DNA of 64,000 nucleotides. Origin: Protula sp. h YS-2021. Lineage: Eukaryota; Annelida; Polychaeta; Sabellida; Serpulidae. Shown here piece by piece: positions 13,521 through 24,480 of this stretch. The DNA lies in the NCBI GenBank assembly GCA_949752745.1, contig OX457027.1, forward strand, positions 16,696,603 through 16,760,602, read 5' to 3'. Each line of letters starts with the position of its first letter. Position 1 is the first letter of the stretch. The position numbers and the translations under genes were made by a program. Under the pieces are notes generated by a model. That model had not been told where the DNA came from. It did no database searches and worked only from the letters and a program-made list of their open reading frames with translations.

Positions 13521-14693
13521 TACCATACATCACGCCTCTCACAGTCATTTATTAAAGTAAATGCTGATAATTCCTAGTTATCGGGTGCGAAATAATCACT
13601 AACCACCTATGGGACTCGGCGTAATCTGCTAAAAATATGCACTATTGTACTCTTTGTACCAGACGGTAAAGCTATATGATACAGTAATTAGCAATGTGAT
13701 GACAAAGGTGGTTTGCGGCGTCAGGATGCTGCTATTTTATTAAGGTCACATGACTGAAATATCAGCAGATCCTGTCATTGAAACTAGTCGCAAGATTAAA
13801 TGCTTCTTCTGATTTCGCATCGCTTCCAATTTTCATCGTCTTCTATTCAAACAACCCTTTTATGTGCTTTTACCATGTAATTGGTTTATGTAAGGAAAAT
13901 ATTATCTCCGTGTTACACTGATCTATTGGCAATGGATTCCCGCCTACCTCCTGGATACCCCTTTTCCTTGCGCTGGAACGCGCCTGTTTGTACAGTGATA
14001 TAACTCTCTTCCTTACTTCCGTAAAATGTTTTACTTTTATCTACAGCTAGAATTTAATTCGATTTTTAAAAGTAATTTTTCACACTATATTATTAAATAT
14101 TACGTACAGCCTGTTATCTCAGGTGACATTGTGACTTTTACCCCCAACCCTTTTATCGACCAAATCGGTTGCCATGAGCATCCATGCCTTTTTAAAACGG
14201 CCCATAAACACCCCTTCCCCTTTCATGAATTCGTATATTTATGAGTACAGGCGCAGCTACGCTTATAACAGTAGTCATAGAACGAAAACTAAACGGTCAC
14301 TTAAAGTGAGAAATATGCACCCATATTTCGGGTCCTCCCCTTTTTCTTCACTCGGAGTGCAGTGCTGAAAGAGCCCCCACTTCTTTGATAAACAAGGAGT
14401 ACTGGACGTCCCCCCCCTGCCCCCTCAATCCCTTTTCAACGAAGTCTGCTGTCCGCGCGAAACTCATCTGTCCACAAAATTACACCTTTTTTTCCCGCGT
14501 TTTTGGACGCGCACATTTACACATATAACACCAAGTGCGTGACAATACAGAGAGAAACTTCACCTGCTGCAGACCGTACAGCTCACCCACTAGTCAGCAC
14601 CGGAATATCACAACAATCTCGATGTCACTTGCTGTCCTGAATTTTTATTATCACGAAGATTTACATGATCATAAAGACTTGCTGTGCGGCTAA
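13521..14693. other. Unassigned DNA
   Basis: No recognisable gene or repeat; pyrimidine-rich patches around 14.2-14.5 kb. Confidence 0.5.
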
Positions 14694-15195
14694 TTTAGCA
14701 CTTGACAAGCCTTTGGTTTGCAAGGGCCATATGAATTTGTGCGAGCAGCCGTTGGTATCTTTTTTTCTTGACAGTGATCGGATTTCCTGTGTCATCTCCT
14801 CCACTGGCACTACGGGCCCTAGGGCCACGAAACTTGGGAATTAGGTAGAACTTGATATGAACGTGTGCATGACACTTTTTATTTTCGCTTTCGATTTCGT
14901 TTTCTTGTTTAAAACGCCATGTGAAAAGAGTGTATTTTTTGCAAGCAAACGCGGAGCATTTAACGCCCTGCACAGAACACACAGCTGCTCAGCTTTGTGC
15001 GAGCTCTCACTGCGTAAATAGATAACACGGCGCATGCCTGATCAGCCAATAAAACCTTAAGCAACAAAAACCAAACACTACTCGGCTTATAAGACGTATT
15101 CAAACTGTGTTGTTTGCAATATATTATTCAGGAAACAACCCATTGAAGGAAGCATTTTTGCGTTTTAATTTTTGTCAAGTGTTTAACATTTCGCT
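14694..15195 (+). mobile_element. MITE copy 1, about 495 bp
   Basis: Begins AGCACTTGACAAGCC and ends TTGTCAAGTGTTTAACA, giving short terminal inverted repeats. No coding capacity. Full-length relatives lie at 43529-44172 and 44600-45088. Confidence 0.7.
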
Positions 15196-15335
15196 GGCGA
15201 AATGAAGTTCTGGTTATCCAAGAGCGCAGGTTTGATTGAATCGCACTCAGATAAAACTAGAAATTGTAACGATGTTTGTTATAAATCTATACAGATATAT
15301 AGAGGTGGCAATAATTTAAACTTCAAAAATGGAAT

Positions 15336-15372
<37 letters not shown>

Positions 15373-15428
15373 TTAAAAGAAGAGGTGGGAAAGTAGAGGA
15401 AATAATCAGTCATCGTCACAATTTCCAG

Positions 15429-15500
<72 letters not shown>
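15336..15500. repeat. (AT)n microsatellites
   Basis: Two AT dinucleotide runs, about 15337-15366 and 15433-15500, separated by unique sequence. Confidence 0.95.
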
Positions 15501-15785
15501 TACGTAGAAAACCCTTTACCTATGTAGAAAACTCTCTACCTATGCAGAAAACCTCCTACCTGTGTAGAAAACCCCTTACCTATGTAGAAATCCCCTTACC
15601 TATGTAAAAAATCCCTTACCTGTGTAGAAAACCTCTTACCTGTGTAGAAAACCCCTTACCTATGTAGAAAACCCCATACCTGTTTAGAAAATCCCTTACT
15701 TGTGTAGAAAACCCCTTACCTATGCAGAAAACCCATCACCTATGTAGAAAACCCCCTACCTGTTAGAAAACCCCTTACCTGTGGC
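15501..15785 (+). repeat. 20-bp minisatellite, about 14 copies
   Basis: Consensus TATGTAGAAAACCCCTTACC, directly after the AT run. Confidence 0.95.
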
Positions 15786-16694
15786 AATCGAACTCCTTAC
15801 ATTCTGTTGATCTTGGTTTTCCAGAAGTGTTATTTAAAACTGTGCCAAGGCAACATATAAAAAATAAATCTAACCTGACGTCACTCATGTATACTTCCAA
15901 ACATATCCTGCACGTAATTGATCGGAAACAAACTTTTCTCCTGTAATTTAAATTAATTAGTCAGTTTTCTTTATCGTACCTGCTATAAGAGTCTGCTCTG
16001 TTGTCCTTTCAAATAATCCAGAGAAAAATCAACACTCAACAAATAAACAAAACTTATTAAGTGCTCTGAAATATACGTAGTCTCTTCAAATGAATTGTAT
16101 GTTAAAGTTATTTTTCTGTGACCTATTTTCTATAATTTTTTTCTATTTTTAAATATCCAGTAATATTCTCGTTCAAAATTTACGCATCCCATTGTTAAAC
16201 GATTCCAGCAAGTCAAAAAATCTCTTTTAAAACATAAACTGTTATTACAGATTCCACTAGTGGTTAAAACTAAAATCAGGTGAATTCACCGACTGAAAAA
16301 AGGTGCTTTTTCCTTTATTACTTTTACTTATCCAAATGTGGAGAAGTGTGAGGGAAGGCGCGCTTTTAGATCCTCTCGAGCGAGCAGCACTTCTGCTGAC
16401 TGGGGTGCTGAGGTCAACCACATTTATGCCCCGGTGCTATCTTGTAAACTGCCGTCGGTGTTTGTACGAGGCCGTCCTTTAAACACACACAGTTATTAAA
16501 GGAGTATAAATATTTATACGTCCTCAGTAAATGTTTTGCAAGCTTGAGCGAATAATGATAAGGGAAATGTATTGCATTGTTTATGCATTACAGATTCGAG
16601 AATAAGATTCCATCTGTGCACTGGAATCCAGTCCCAGAGAAGCTTGTGATAAAAATTACCCCCATACCGGAATCAAAAAGCAGAGGCGGGATGT
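15786..16694. other. Unassigned DNA
   Basis: Nothing recognised. Confidence 0.5.
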
Positions 16695-17830
16695 GCAGGA
16701 GAGGTGAAGCTAGGGCGGCCAGCTCTGTGTCGTTGTGGGGATCTGTGACTTAGGGGGAGGCGAGGGCGGCCAGCGCCGAGGGTCTGTGACTTAGGGGGAG
16801 GCTAGAGCGGCCAGCTCTGTGTCGTTATGGGGATCTGTGACTTAGGGGGAGGCGAGGGCGGCCAGCGCCGAGGGTCTGTGACTTAGGTGGAGGCTAGAGC
16901 GGCCAGCTCTGTGTCGTTATGGGGATCTGTGACTTAGAGGGGCGCGAGGGCGGCCAGCGCCGAGGGTCTGTGACTTAGGGGGAGGGGAGGGCGGCCAGCG
17001 CCGAGGGTCTGTGACTTAGCGGGAGGATAGGGCGGCCAGCGCCGAGGGGCTGTGACTTAGGAGAAGGATAGGGCGGCCAGCGTCCTTTCGTTACGAGGGT
17101 CTATGACTTAGCCACAGGATGTGGAGGAGAGGGTAGGCTAGGGCGGCCAGCTCCGTGTCGTTACGAGGGTGTATGACTTAGGGGGACTATAGGACGGCCA
17201 GGCCCGTGTCGTTACTAGGGTGTATGACTTAGGGGGACTATAGGGCGGCCAGCTCCGTGTCGTTACGGGGGTCTATGACTTAGGGGGAGGATAGGACGGC
17301 CAGCCCCGTGTCGTTACTAGGGTGTATGACTTAGTGGGACTATGGGGCGGCCAGCTCCGTGTCGTTACGAAGGTGTATGACTTAGGGGGGATAGGACGGC
17401 CAGCACCGTGTCGCTACAAGGGTGTATGACTTAGGGGGACCATAGTGCGGCCAGCTCCGTGTCGTTACGAGGGTGTATGACTTAGGGGGAGGATTGGACG
17501 GCCAGCACCGTGTCGTTACGAGGGTCTATGACTTAGGGGGGATAGGACGGCCAGCACCGTGTCGTTACTAGGGTGTATGACTTAGGGGGACCATAGGGCG
17601 GCCAGCTCCGTGTCGTTACGAGGGTGTATGACTTAGGGGGAGGATTGGACGGCCAGCACCGTGTCGTTACGAGGGTCTATGACTTAGGGGGGATAGGACG
17701 GCCAGCACCGTGTCGCTACAAGGGTGTATGACTTAGGGGGACCATAGGGCGGCCAGCTCCGTGTCGTTACGAGGGTGTATGACTTAGGGGGAGGATAGGA
17801 CGGCCAGCACCGTGTCGTTACGAGGGTCTA
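16695..17830 (+). repeat. GC-rich minisatellite, about 51-bp unit, over 20 copies
   Basis: Units contain CGGCCAGC, GTGTCGTTACGAGGGT and TATGACTTAGGGGGA. The left third has shorter variant units (GCGCCGAGGGTCTGTGACTTAGG). Higher-order pairing of unit types is visible between 17.45 and 17.83 kb. Confidence 0.92.
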
Positions 17831-20800
17831 TGTTTCAGCCACAGGAAGTCAATCTGATCCTTCGTTGTGTTTTCAGAAAGTAAAATACAACATTTCCTTT
17901 CAATAATAATAATAACAATAATAATAATAAACAATAAAATAATAATAATAAAAAATGTATAATGAATAGTAATAAATAATAATAAAAAGTGTAATAAATA
18001 ATAATAATGAGCAAACAATAAATACTCTCTCCCCCTCCCAACACAAAATGGAGAACGAAAAGTAATAAAAACAAGATCCGCGGCTGGGCTTGGCCATCTG
18101 TGATGGGTCTGAAGGTCACATGCACCGCGGGGGCCTGCGGAATGCGGCATATCTGGTTTACCCATCAGTCCATTTCATTGGCGCTGTTAGAGAGGCTTCT
18201 TTTGATACTAAACAAGTCCTTGGTAAAGAATTCACAACTTCCTTTACAAATCTTTCATGTAAGAAATGTGTGAACGTATTGGCAGTTATCACTTCTACAA
18301 AGGATGAGACATGTCGAATATCTGGACAACGTTTTTACGCTATTTTTAGATGCATCTGCTCAACAAAAAAGGAAGGATGTTTCATGAAAAAAGATTCCGG
18401 TGCAGCCGCCTATAAACATGACGTTTCCATGACTTAATAAAGGCTTATAATAAATAACAAGGAAATAATAAATAGAGATAAAAGAAAAGAAAGAAATGCT
18501 GCCAAGATCTTTTTATATATAATGAAATACTCGTAGTGTTTTTTTTTTTTTTTTGTTAACTAGAGTGTGTTGAGTTCAACGAGACTCGTCCCTTTTATTT
18601 CTATTATCAATTTTCTGGGGACACCACTGCAATGGAGAAAAAATTTAAAACAAAAAGAAATCGACCGCGAGCAATATGCTAAACTAACAAATAACACACC
18701 CACACAAGTTGAGACCAGAATATTATGAAACTCCACAGCATCCGCGTCAGAAGTAAAAGGTAATGGGATTGGGAAAAGGGATTATTTGCTTCAGATAGTG
18801 TGGAAACAATTTGCCTGTTTTCTTCTGCCGGTTTCTTTGACCACTAGACCTATTTATTTATTCAGTTGCAGATCCTGTCAGCTAATTGTTAGCGGACTGA
18901 ATGAAAATTAAGGACTGCAGATTTAGGCATTTTTTGTTAGTGCAACTGCTCCCCCCCCCCCCCCCCCCCACCCTCCACTTAACAGACCCAGCAATTGACA
19001 GAATTATGGTCTTTTTAATGAGGGGATGAGGGGGCGAGGGTCAGAGAAGCGGAGGGGGGGGGGGGTTACGTCATGCTGGCTGAGCACAACATGTTGAGCA
19101 CAGAAGATCGGGAGATATTATGCAAGCTGCTGTCTTATATGAGCTGCTTGGAATTATTGCTCAGGCTATCTTAGTCTTGTCTATTTGGTGAACCACAAAA
19201 CATCAACAGCATATAAATGCTAAATATTCCAATAAAAATAGTTCCAGGGATAGTGATATAGTACGCGCTGTCACATAAAGTAGGCCTGATTGGTACAGTT
19301 CCTGGCAGGTTTATGCTCAATTGGTGTCCATCAAGCAACCGTCGGGAAACAGGCCATTGGCCAGCTGACCTTGTTTTTGGCGACTGTTGGCTAAGTGCGA
19401 CACAGCTGTATATTCTTAGTTGAAAATACAAGCTTGGTTATGTAGTTGGCATGCTGTGTATGATCCTCTGGCCTTCACCAATAAAAAAGGGGAGACAACT
19501 GGAAAAAAACAGGGAAGGTATTGGATGAGGTCCGCTGTGCGAAATAATACCCTGACCGATCACTGCTTAATAGAACCATCTGAATGCCAATGACGCAAAA
19601 ACCTCATGTGAAATAACTGCCACAGTAAATCATCTTCTAAGTAGCAATAATCGAAAGAAACAGAATGGTATTGACTTATGGTCTTGCATCAGGCTTAATG
19701 ATCTGAAGTGAACTAAAAATGTACTAAACCTACGAGCAATCAATTACCTTCCGCTTGTAATTGACTATATATTTTTGAGCCACGTAAGATCTTGATGAAT
19801 CTGAGTAAGAAGCGTCTTGTTTTTTCAATGCCAAGACCAGCTAAAGAGCAACCCCGCTGTTCTGAATCCAATGAGCATACAGCCAAATTACCGGAGAATT
19901 AATATAGACCGATGGCCAAGAGGCACGAGCTTCAGTTATCTTCCTCGCTTCTCGTCTCAATATCATTGGTGGAGGGCACACTCCAATTCCTAACGCCGAT
20001 TGTTAGTTGTATACAGGACTGAAAGCAAGGCATCCGATATCCCGTTAGCCTCGCTTATTAACACGTGATAGTCTCGTAAAATACCTATCCCTAATCGGTT
20101 AATACACTCTGCGAAATAACCATTTTTCATGATAAGTGGTATTCGTATTTTATTGTATAAACGATCTCTGAGATATTTTACATGCCAGCTTTCTAACCAA
20201 GAGTTTATCTACATAACTTATCTGCATAGCTTATCTACACAGCCTAATGGAATACTGGTTGTTTATCTAACAACACCTGAAGTAACAACATTAAGCATCA
20301 ACCATAAAATTATTGATTTTTAAAATATTTTTTTTGTTATTTTCTTATTGCGTTTCTTCTAAATTTGAACAGTTAAACGTTTTCAGTACCAAAACAAAAT
20401 GAAAATTTCATATACAAGTTATCATTTTTTCTATGAAATAATTACGATAAAATACAAACATTTCAAAGATACAATTACAATTTGGTCTAATACACTTATT
20501 TTAATTTATTAAGACAAAGTATGTATTCATAAAGTCACTCCGAATTCAATAAAGCAATAATATAAATGATCTTGTTTGTAAATTTGTTCGCTTTCATTAA
20601 CACGAAAGTCTACACTCATTTGCTTTTAAGAATTTATTATTGGGTGACATTTCAAGGCTATAGTTACTCTCCAGCATAACCTTATGTGTAGTACCGCAAA
20701 AACTCGTTACATTTGTTACCTCACATTTCTGCGTTTCTACTAAATATATATGATAACTAAGTTAGCATTTGATAATGTCAAATGTTACCCATGCTTCAAC

Positions 20801-21496
20801 ATCGCGATGTGATTTACTGAAACCATAATAAAACCCATAAGCTTTGTTTATTCCATAGTGCTTCAAAACAAACACTTTAAGTTAGTCATATTTGCGCTTA
20901 CTTTACAGTTCATTGCCAGCGGTGAGCTATTTTTACATTTATAAGAAATCGACCAATTTTACCGTACCAGAGGGACCGCGTTGACAAATGAGCCACTTTG
21001 CATCCCTGACAAAGATTAGGTTGGGGCTTATAAATCTCGCCGTAAAACGGATGTTTTCTGCCCTGAAAATCGCGGTGTTGTTGATGGAAAACATTATACC
21101 CCAGGCATTTTCCGTCACATTCATTTTTCATTTTTTTAAATAAAGATTTACGTAACTGCCTTGAACAACACGGGTTTTACAACGACTCCACAGGCCAGGT
21201 CTCAGGCCAGGTTTTTCGAAAGTTCTCAATTCTTATACAGATTAAATTTCCATAACTTAATTTAAAACGCGGACTTGCAAGATCGGATGAGGTTACCCGG
21301 TGCATTAAAAATAAAATAATTACTCCTGGTCCCACTTGGTATCATAAGTGTTACTATGAATGTCCTAAACAGGAGGTAATTTTGAGGCCAGACGCGGTCT
21401 GCGTGGAGTGCCAAGAAGGGGGGGGGGGGTATTTTTAATCCAGTACTCCGCGTTTACCAAAAAAGGGTGGTTATTTCGTAATTTCACTCCGCATTA
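17831..21496. other. Unassigned AT-rich DNA left of the Polinton
   Basis: Contains an AAT-rich run (17.90-18.01 kb), a T-run at 18.54 kb, C- and G-runs near 18.95, 19.05 and 21.42 kb. ORFs here (for example 18090-18437 +, 115 codons) have no recognisable domain. Confidence 0.5.
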
Positions 21497-21502
21497 CCAC
21501 AT
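21497..21502. repeat. Left target-site duplication CCACAT
   Basis: The six bases CCACAT immediately precede the AG terminus of the element and recur immediately after its CT terminus at 41091-41096. A 6-bp duplication is the length expected for Polinton integrase. Confidence 0.95.
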
Positions 21503-21512
21503 AGTAGATAGG

Positions 21513-21553
21513 AAATGGGCGAGCTGGCACAAGGTGTGCCAGCTCGCCCATTT
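21513..21553. repeat. Left subterminal 41-bp palindrome
   Basis: Two perfect 19-base arms (AAATGGGCGAGCTGGCACA and its complement) around a 3-base AGG loop, starting ten bases from the element end. The arms can form a stable hairpin on either strand. It is followed by a partial direct repeat (GTGTGCCAGCTC) and a CTCTCATGAGAG palindrome. A replication-end, terminal-protein or transposase-recognition role is inferred from position only. Confidence 0.9.
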
Positions 21554-21861
21554 ATGAAAGTGTGCCAGCTCTCTCATGAGAGTTCTGCCCCAGTTTGATA
21601 AGAGAGTGTAGTGGAGACAGTGTAGGGGAGAGTTGACGATGACGAAAGAAGAACGTCATTTGATGCAAGGATAGCGATAGCGATAGTGAGTGAAAGTATG
21701 TTTCCGGTGAAAGGTCTACGTGTCGAAAGGGTGTGTGGAGAGAGAGTTTTTTTTTTTTTTAAAGCATTTCCCATTCTCATACATACACCAAACACGGTTT
21801 GCTTATTTCTTAATAGTTATAGATAAGTTATATGTTTGTGGTTTATTTTAGTTTTGGTACG

Positions 21862-22026
21862 ATGAGGACCTTGTGTGATGCTTCTTTAGCCGGCGATGTC
21901 TCTTTTCTTGCCAAAGCGGTGAAATTGGGTGTTGATACTGAAAATCCCTTTACGTCTCGTAGAGGAACGCCTGTTAATCCACATATACTTCTTCCCATAA
22001 ATCCGCATCCTTCTTTGAAAAAATGA
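21862..22026 (+). CDS. Short ankyrin-repeat-like ORF in left TIR (54 aa, probably a fragment)
   Basis: Predicted 54 residues from ATG at 21862. Residues 4-38 follow the ankyrin pattern: a small-residue helix (LCDASLAGD), a second hydrophobic helix ending KLGVD, and a turn ending RGTPV. Ankyrin repeats normally read A..GD...LL..GAD...G.TPLH, so this is about one unit, after which the frame continues without similarity and stops. A TTATTTTAG run just upstream could be a splice acceptor. It may be an exon or pseudogene captured by the element. The identical copy is at 40532-40696. Function unknown. Confidence 0.35.
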   Translation: MRTLCDASLAGDVSFLAKAVKLGVDTENPFTSRRGTPVNPHILLPINPHPSLKK

Positions 22027-22194
22027 TAAGCCACCAGGCGTTCCTGTGTAAAGAACTCGTTTTTATATTTTTTTTTTGACACGTCCGCTCTCTGGAAAGC
22101 TCTGCAGGCAAATGCAGGCGGAGATGACGAAATGTGTGAAACGTCAGACCACCCCCCCCCACCCCCCCCCCCACCCCTCCCCAATCGCGTTTTC

Positions 22195-24310
22195 GCCGTT
22201 GGCGTCTCGAGTGAAAGAGGCTGCTTACGGGACACACTGGGGGAAGAGTATATACACAGCAGCAACACTTGCTTGACGTTTAGCGTTTTCGCCGTTAGCG
22301 TCTCGAGTGAAAGAAGCTGCTTACGGGACACACTGGACCACGGTCTATTGAAACGTCAGACCACCCCCCCCCCACCCCTCCCCAAAAAGCCGAGACGTCT
22401 CGAGTGAAAGGGGGTGTGTGCGCCGAGACGGTTGCCGCATTGCAAAGCATGTCAGACCACCCCCCCACCCCTCCCCAAAAAGTCGAGACGTCTCGAGTGA
22501 AAGGGTGTGTGTGCGCCGAGACGGTTGCCGCATTGCAAAGCATGTCAGACCACCCCCCCCCCACCCCCCCCACCCCTCCCCAAAAAGCTGAGACGTCTCG
22601 AGTGAAAGGGTGTGTGTGCGCCGAGACGGTTGCCGCATTGCAAAGCATGTCAGACCACCCCCCCACCCCCCCCACCCCTCCCCAAAAAGCCGAGACGTCT
22701 CGAGTGAAAGGGTGTGTGTGCGCCGAGACGGTTGCCGCATTGCAAAGCATGTCAGACCACCCCCCCACCCCTCCCCAAAAAGCCGAGACGTCTCGAGTGA
22801 AAGGGTGTGTGTGCGCCGAGACGGTTGCCGCATTGCAAAGCACGTCAGACCACCCCTCCCCACCCCTCCCAAAAAAAAAAAAGTCGAGACGTCTCGAGTG
22901 AAAGGGGGGTGTGTGCGCCGAGACGGGGTGGGGGGGGATGTGGTGTGTGGAGAGAGAGACAGAGAGAGTTTTTTTTTTTTTTTTTTTTTTTGAAAGAAGG
23001 CGTGAGTGTCTCGAGTGAAAGGGTGTGTGCCGTGCCGAGACGGGGTGTGGGGTGTGTGGGGTGTGGAGAGACAGAGACAGAGAGTTTTTTTTTTTTGGAA
23101 GAAGGTGTGAGTGTCTCGAGTGAACGAGGGTGTGTACGCCGAGACGGGTGCCGCATTGTTGCATGCATTGCAAAGCACGTCCGTTGAAACGTCAGACCAC
23201 CCCCCCACCCCTCCCCAAGCGAGAGACGAGAGAGTGTGACGAAAGAAAACGTCATATGATGCAAGGATGCTGCTGCATGGATTACGATTGCGAGGGATTG
23301 CGAGCGAAAAGTGTGTTTCCGGTGGAAGGATTGGGAAAGGTTGTAGAATGGTGCAATGGTAGAATGGTATGGGGGGGCTTGTGAAAAAAAAAAAAAAAAG
23401 CCGAGACGTCTCGAGTGAAAGGGGGTGTGCCGTGCCGAGACGGTGTGGAGATAGAGTTTTAAAGCATTTCCCATTCTCATGCATACTTTTCCAAACAGAG
23501 TTGTTCTCGAGTGAAGGAGGGTGTGTGTGCCGAGACGGGGTGGGGTGAAAGGGTGTGTGTGGAGAGAGACAGAGAGAGACAGAGAGAGACAGAGAGAGAA
23601 GAAGGTGTATCTCGAGTGAAAGGGTGTGTGCCGTGCCGAGACGGTGTGGAGATAGAGTTTTAAAGCATTTCCCATTCTCATGCATACTTTTCCAAACAGA
23701 GTTGTTCTCGAGTGAAGGAGGGTGTGTGTGCCGAGACGGGGTGTGGGGTGTGTGGGGTGTGGAGAGACAGAGACAGAGAGTTTTTTTTTGAAAGAAGGTG
23801 TGAGTGTCTCGAGTGAACGAGGGTGTGTACGCCGAGACGGGTGCCACATTGTTGAAACGTCAGACCACCCCCCCCCCACCCCTCCCCCAAGAATCTCCGA
23901 GACGTCTCGAGTGAAAGGGGGTGTGTGCGCCGAGACGGGTGCCGCATTGCAAAGCACGTCAGACCACCCCCCCCCCACCCCTCCCCAAAAAAGCCGAGAC
24001 GTCTCGAGTGAAAGAGGCTGCTTACGGGACACACTGGGGGAAGAGTATGTACACAGCAGCATTATTGCTTGACGTTTGGCGTTTTCGCCGTTGGCGTCTC
24101 GAGTGAAAGAGGCTGCTTACGGGACACACTGGGGGAAGAGTATGTACACAGCAGCATTATTGCTTGACGTTTGGCGTTTTCGCCGTTGGCGTCTCGAGTG
24201 AAAGAGGCTGCTTACGGGACACACTGGGGGAAGAGTATGTACACAGCAGCATTATTGCTTGACGTTTGGCGTTTTCGCCGTTGGCGTCTCGAGTGAAAGA
24301 GGGGCTGCTT
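22195..24310 (+). repeat. Left TIR iteron array (CTCGAGTGAAAG, about 20 copies) with C-rich tracts
   Basis: The core CTCGAGTGAA recurs about every 95-105 bases, usually as GACGTCTCGAGTGAAAG, with CGAGACGTCTCG itself palindromic. Units between 22.35 and 22.90 kb share the frame TGCCGCATTGCAAAGC-ATGTCAGACC, then a C-rich run (CCACCCCCCCACCCCTCCCC). Two duplicated blocks (about 23396-23513 and 23615-23745) also carry AAAGCATTTCCCATTCTCAT. The innermost part, 24001-24310, is a 95-bp tandem repeat containing the hairpin GGCGTTTTCGCC. This could be an enhancer, a replication origin or simply satellite expansion; nothing here decides. Confidence 0.85.
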
Positions 24311-24408
24311 ACGGGACACACTGGGCCACTGGGAATCGCTACCAGTGCCACTTGCTTCACCGTCTCGTTTCGTTGGCGTCTCGCTTGACTCAGCAGCGGA
24401 TGGTTGGG

Positions 24409-24444
24409 TATAAAAGAGGGGGGTTGTGTGTGGACCTTATCAGT
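24409..24444 (+). promoter_or_regulatory. TIR promoter for polymerase: TATA box and TCAGT initiator
   Basis: TATAAAAG at 24409-24416 is followed 31 bases later by TCAGT at 24440-24444, the classic invertebrate initiator. The predicted transcript would start near 24442, giving about 39 bases of leader (ACAGTGTAGCAGT-type short repeats) before the ATG at 24481. The promoter lies inside the TIR, so an identical copy drives the gene at the other end. Confidence 0.75.
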
Positions 24445-24480
24445 ACAGTGTACAGTGTAGCAGTGTACAGTGTAGCAGTC

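Noticed and set aside
14695..14982. 95-aa minus-strand ORF in MITE copy 1
   Set aside because: Frame is not maintained in the other two copies.
18090..18437. 115-aa ORF right of the GC minisatellite
   Set aside because: No recognisable domain or coding bias; length is within chance for the region.
22345..23847. 500-aa minus-strand ORF in the left TIR, and its 497-aa mirror at 38716-40209
   Set aside because: They run through iterons and homopolymers, encode only repeated THPFTRD/SLETSRLF-type peptides, differ between the two TIRs, and are open merely because the repeat lacks stops in that frame.
22195..24310. CRISPR-like array
   Set aside because: Units are near-identical tandem repeats without unique spacers, in a eukaryotic transposon TIR.
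24259..24480. Upstream extension of PolB to 24259
   Set aside because: Lies before the TATA box and initiator and translates TIR repeats; the same extension exists in the mirror gene for the trivial reason that both are in the TIR.
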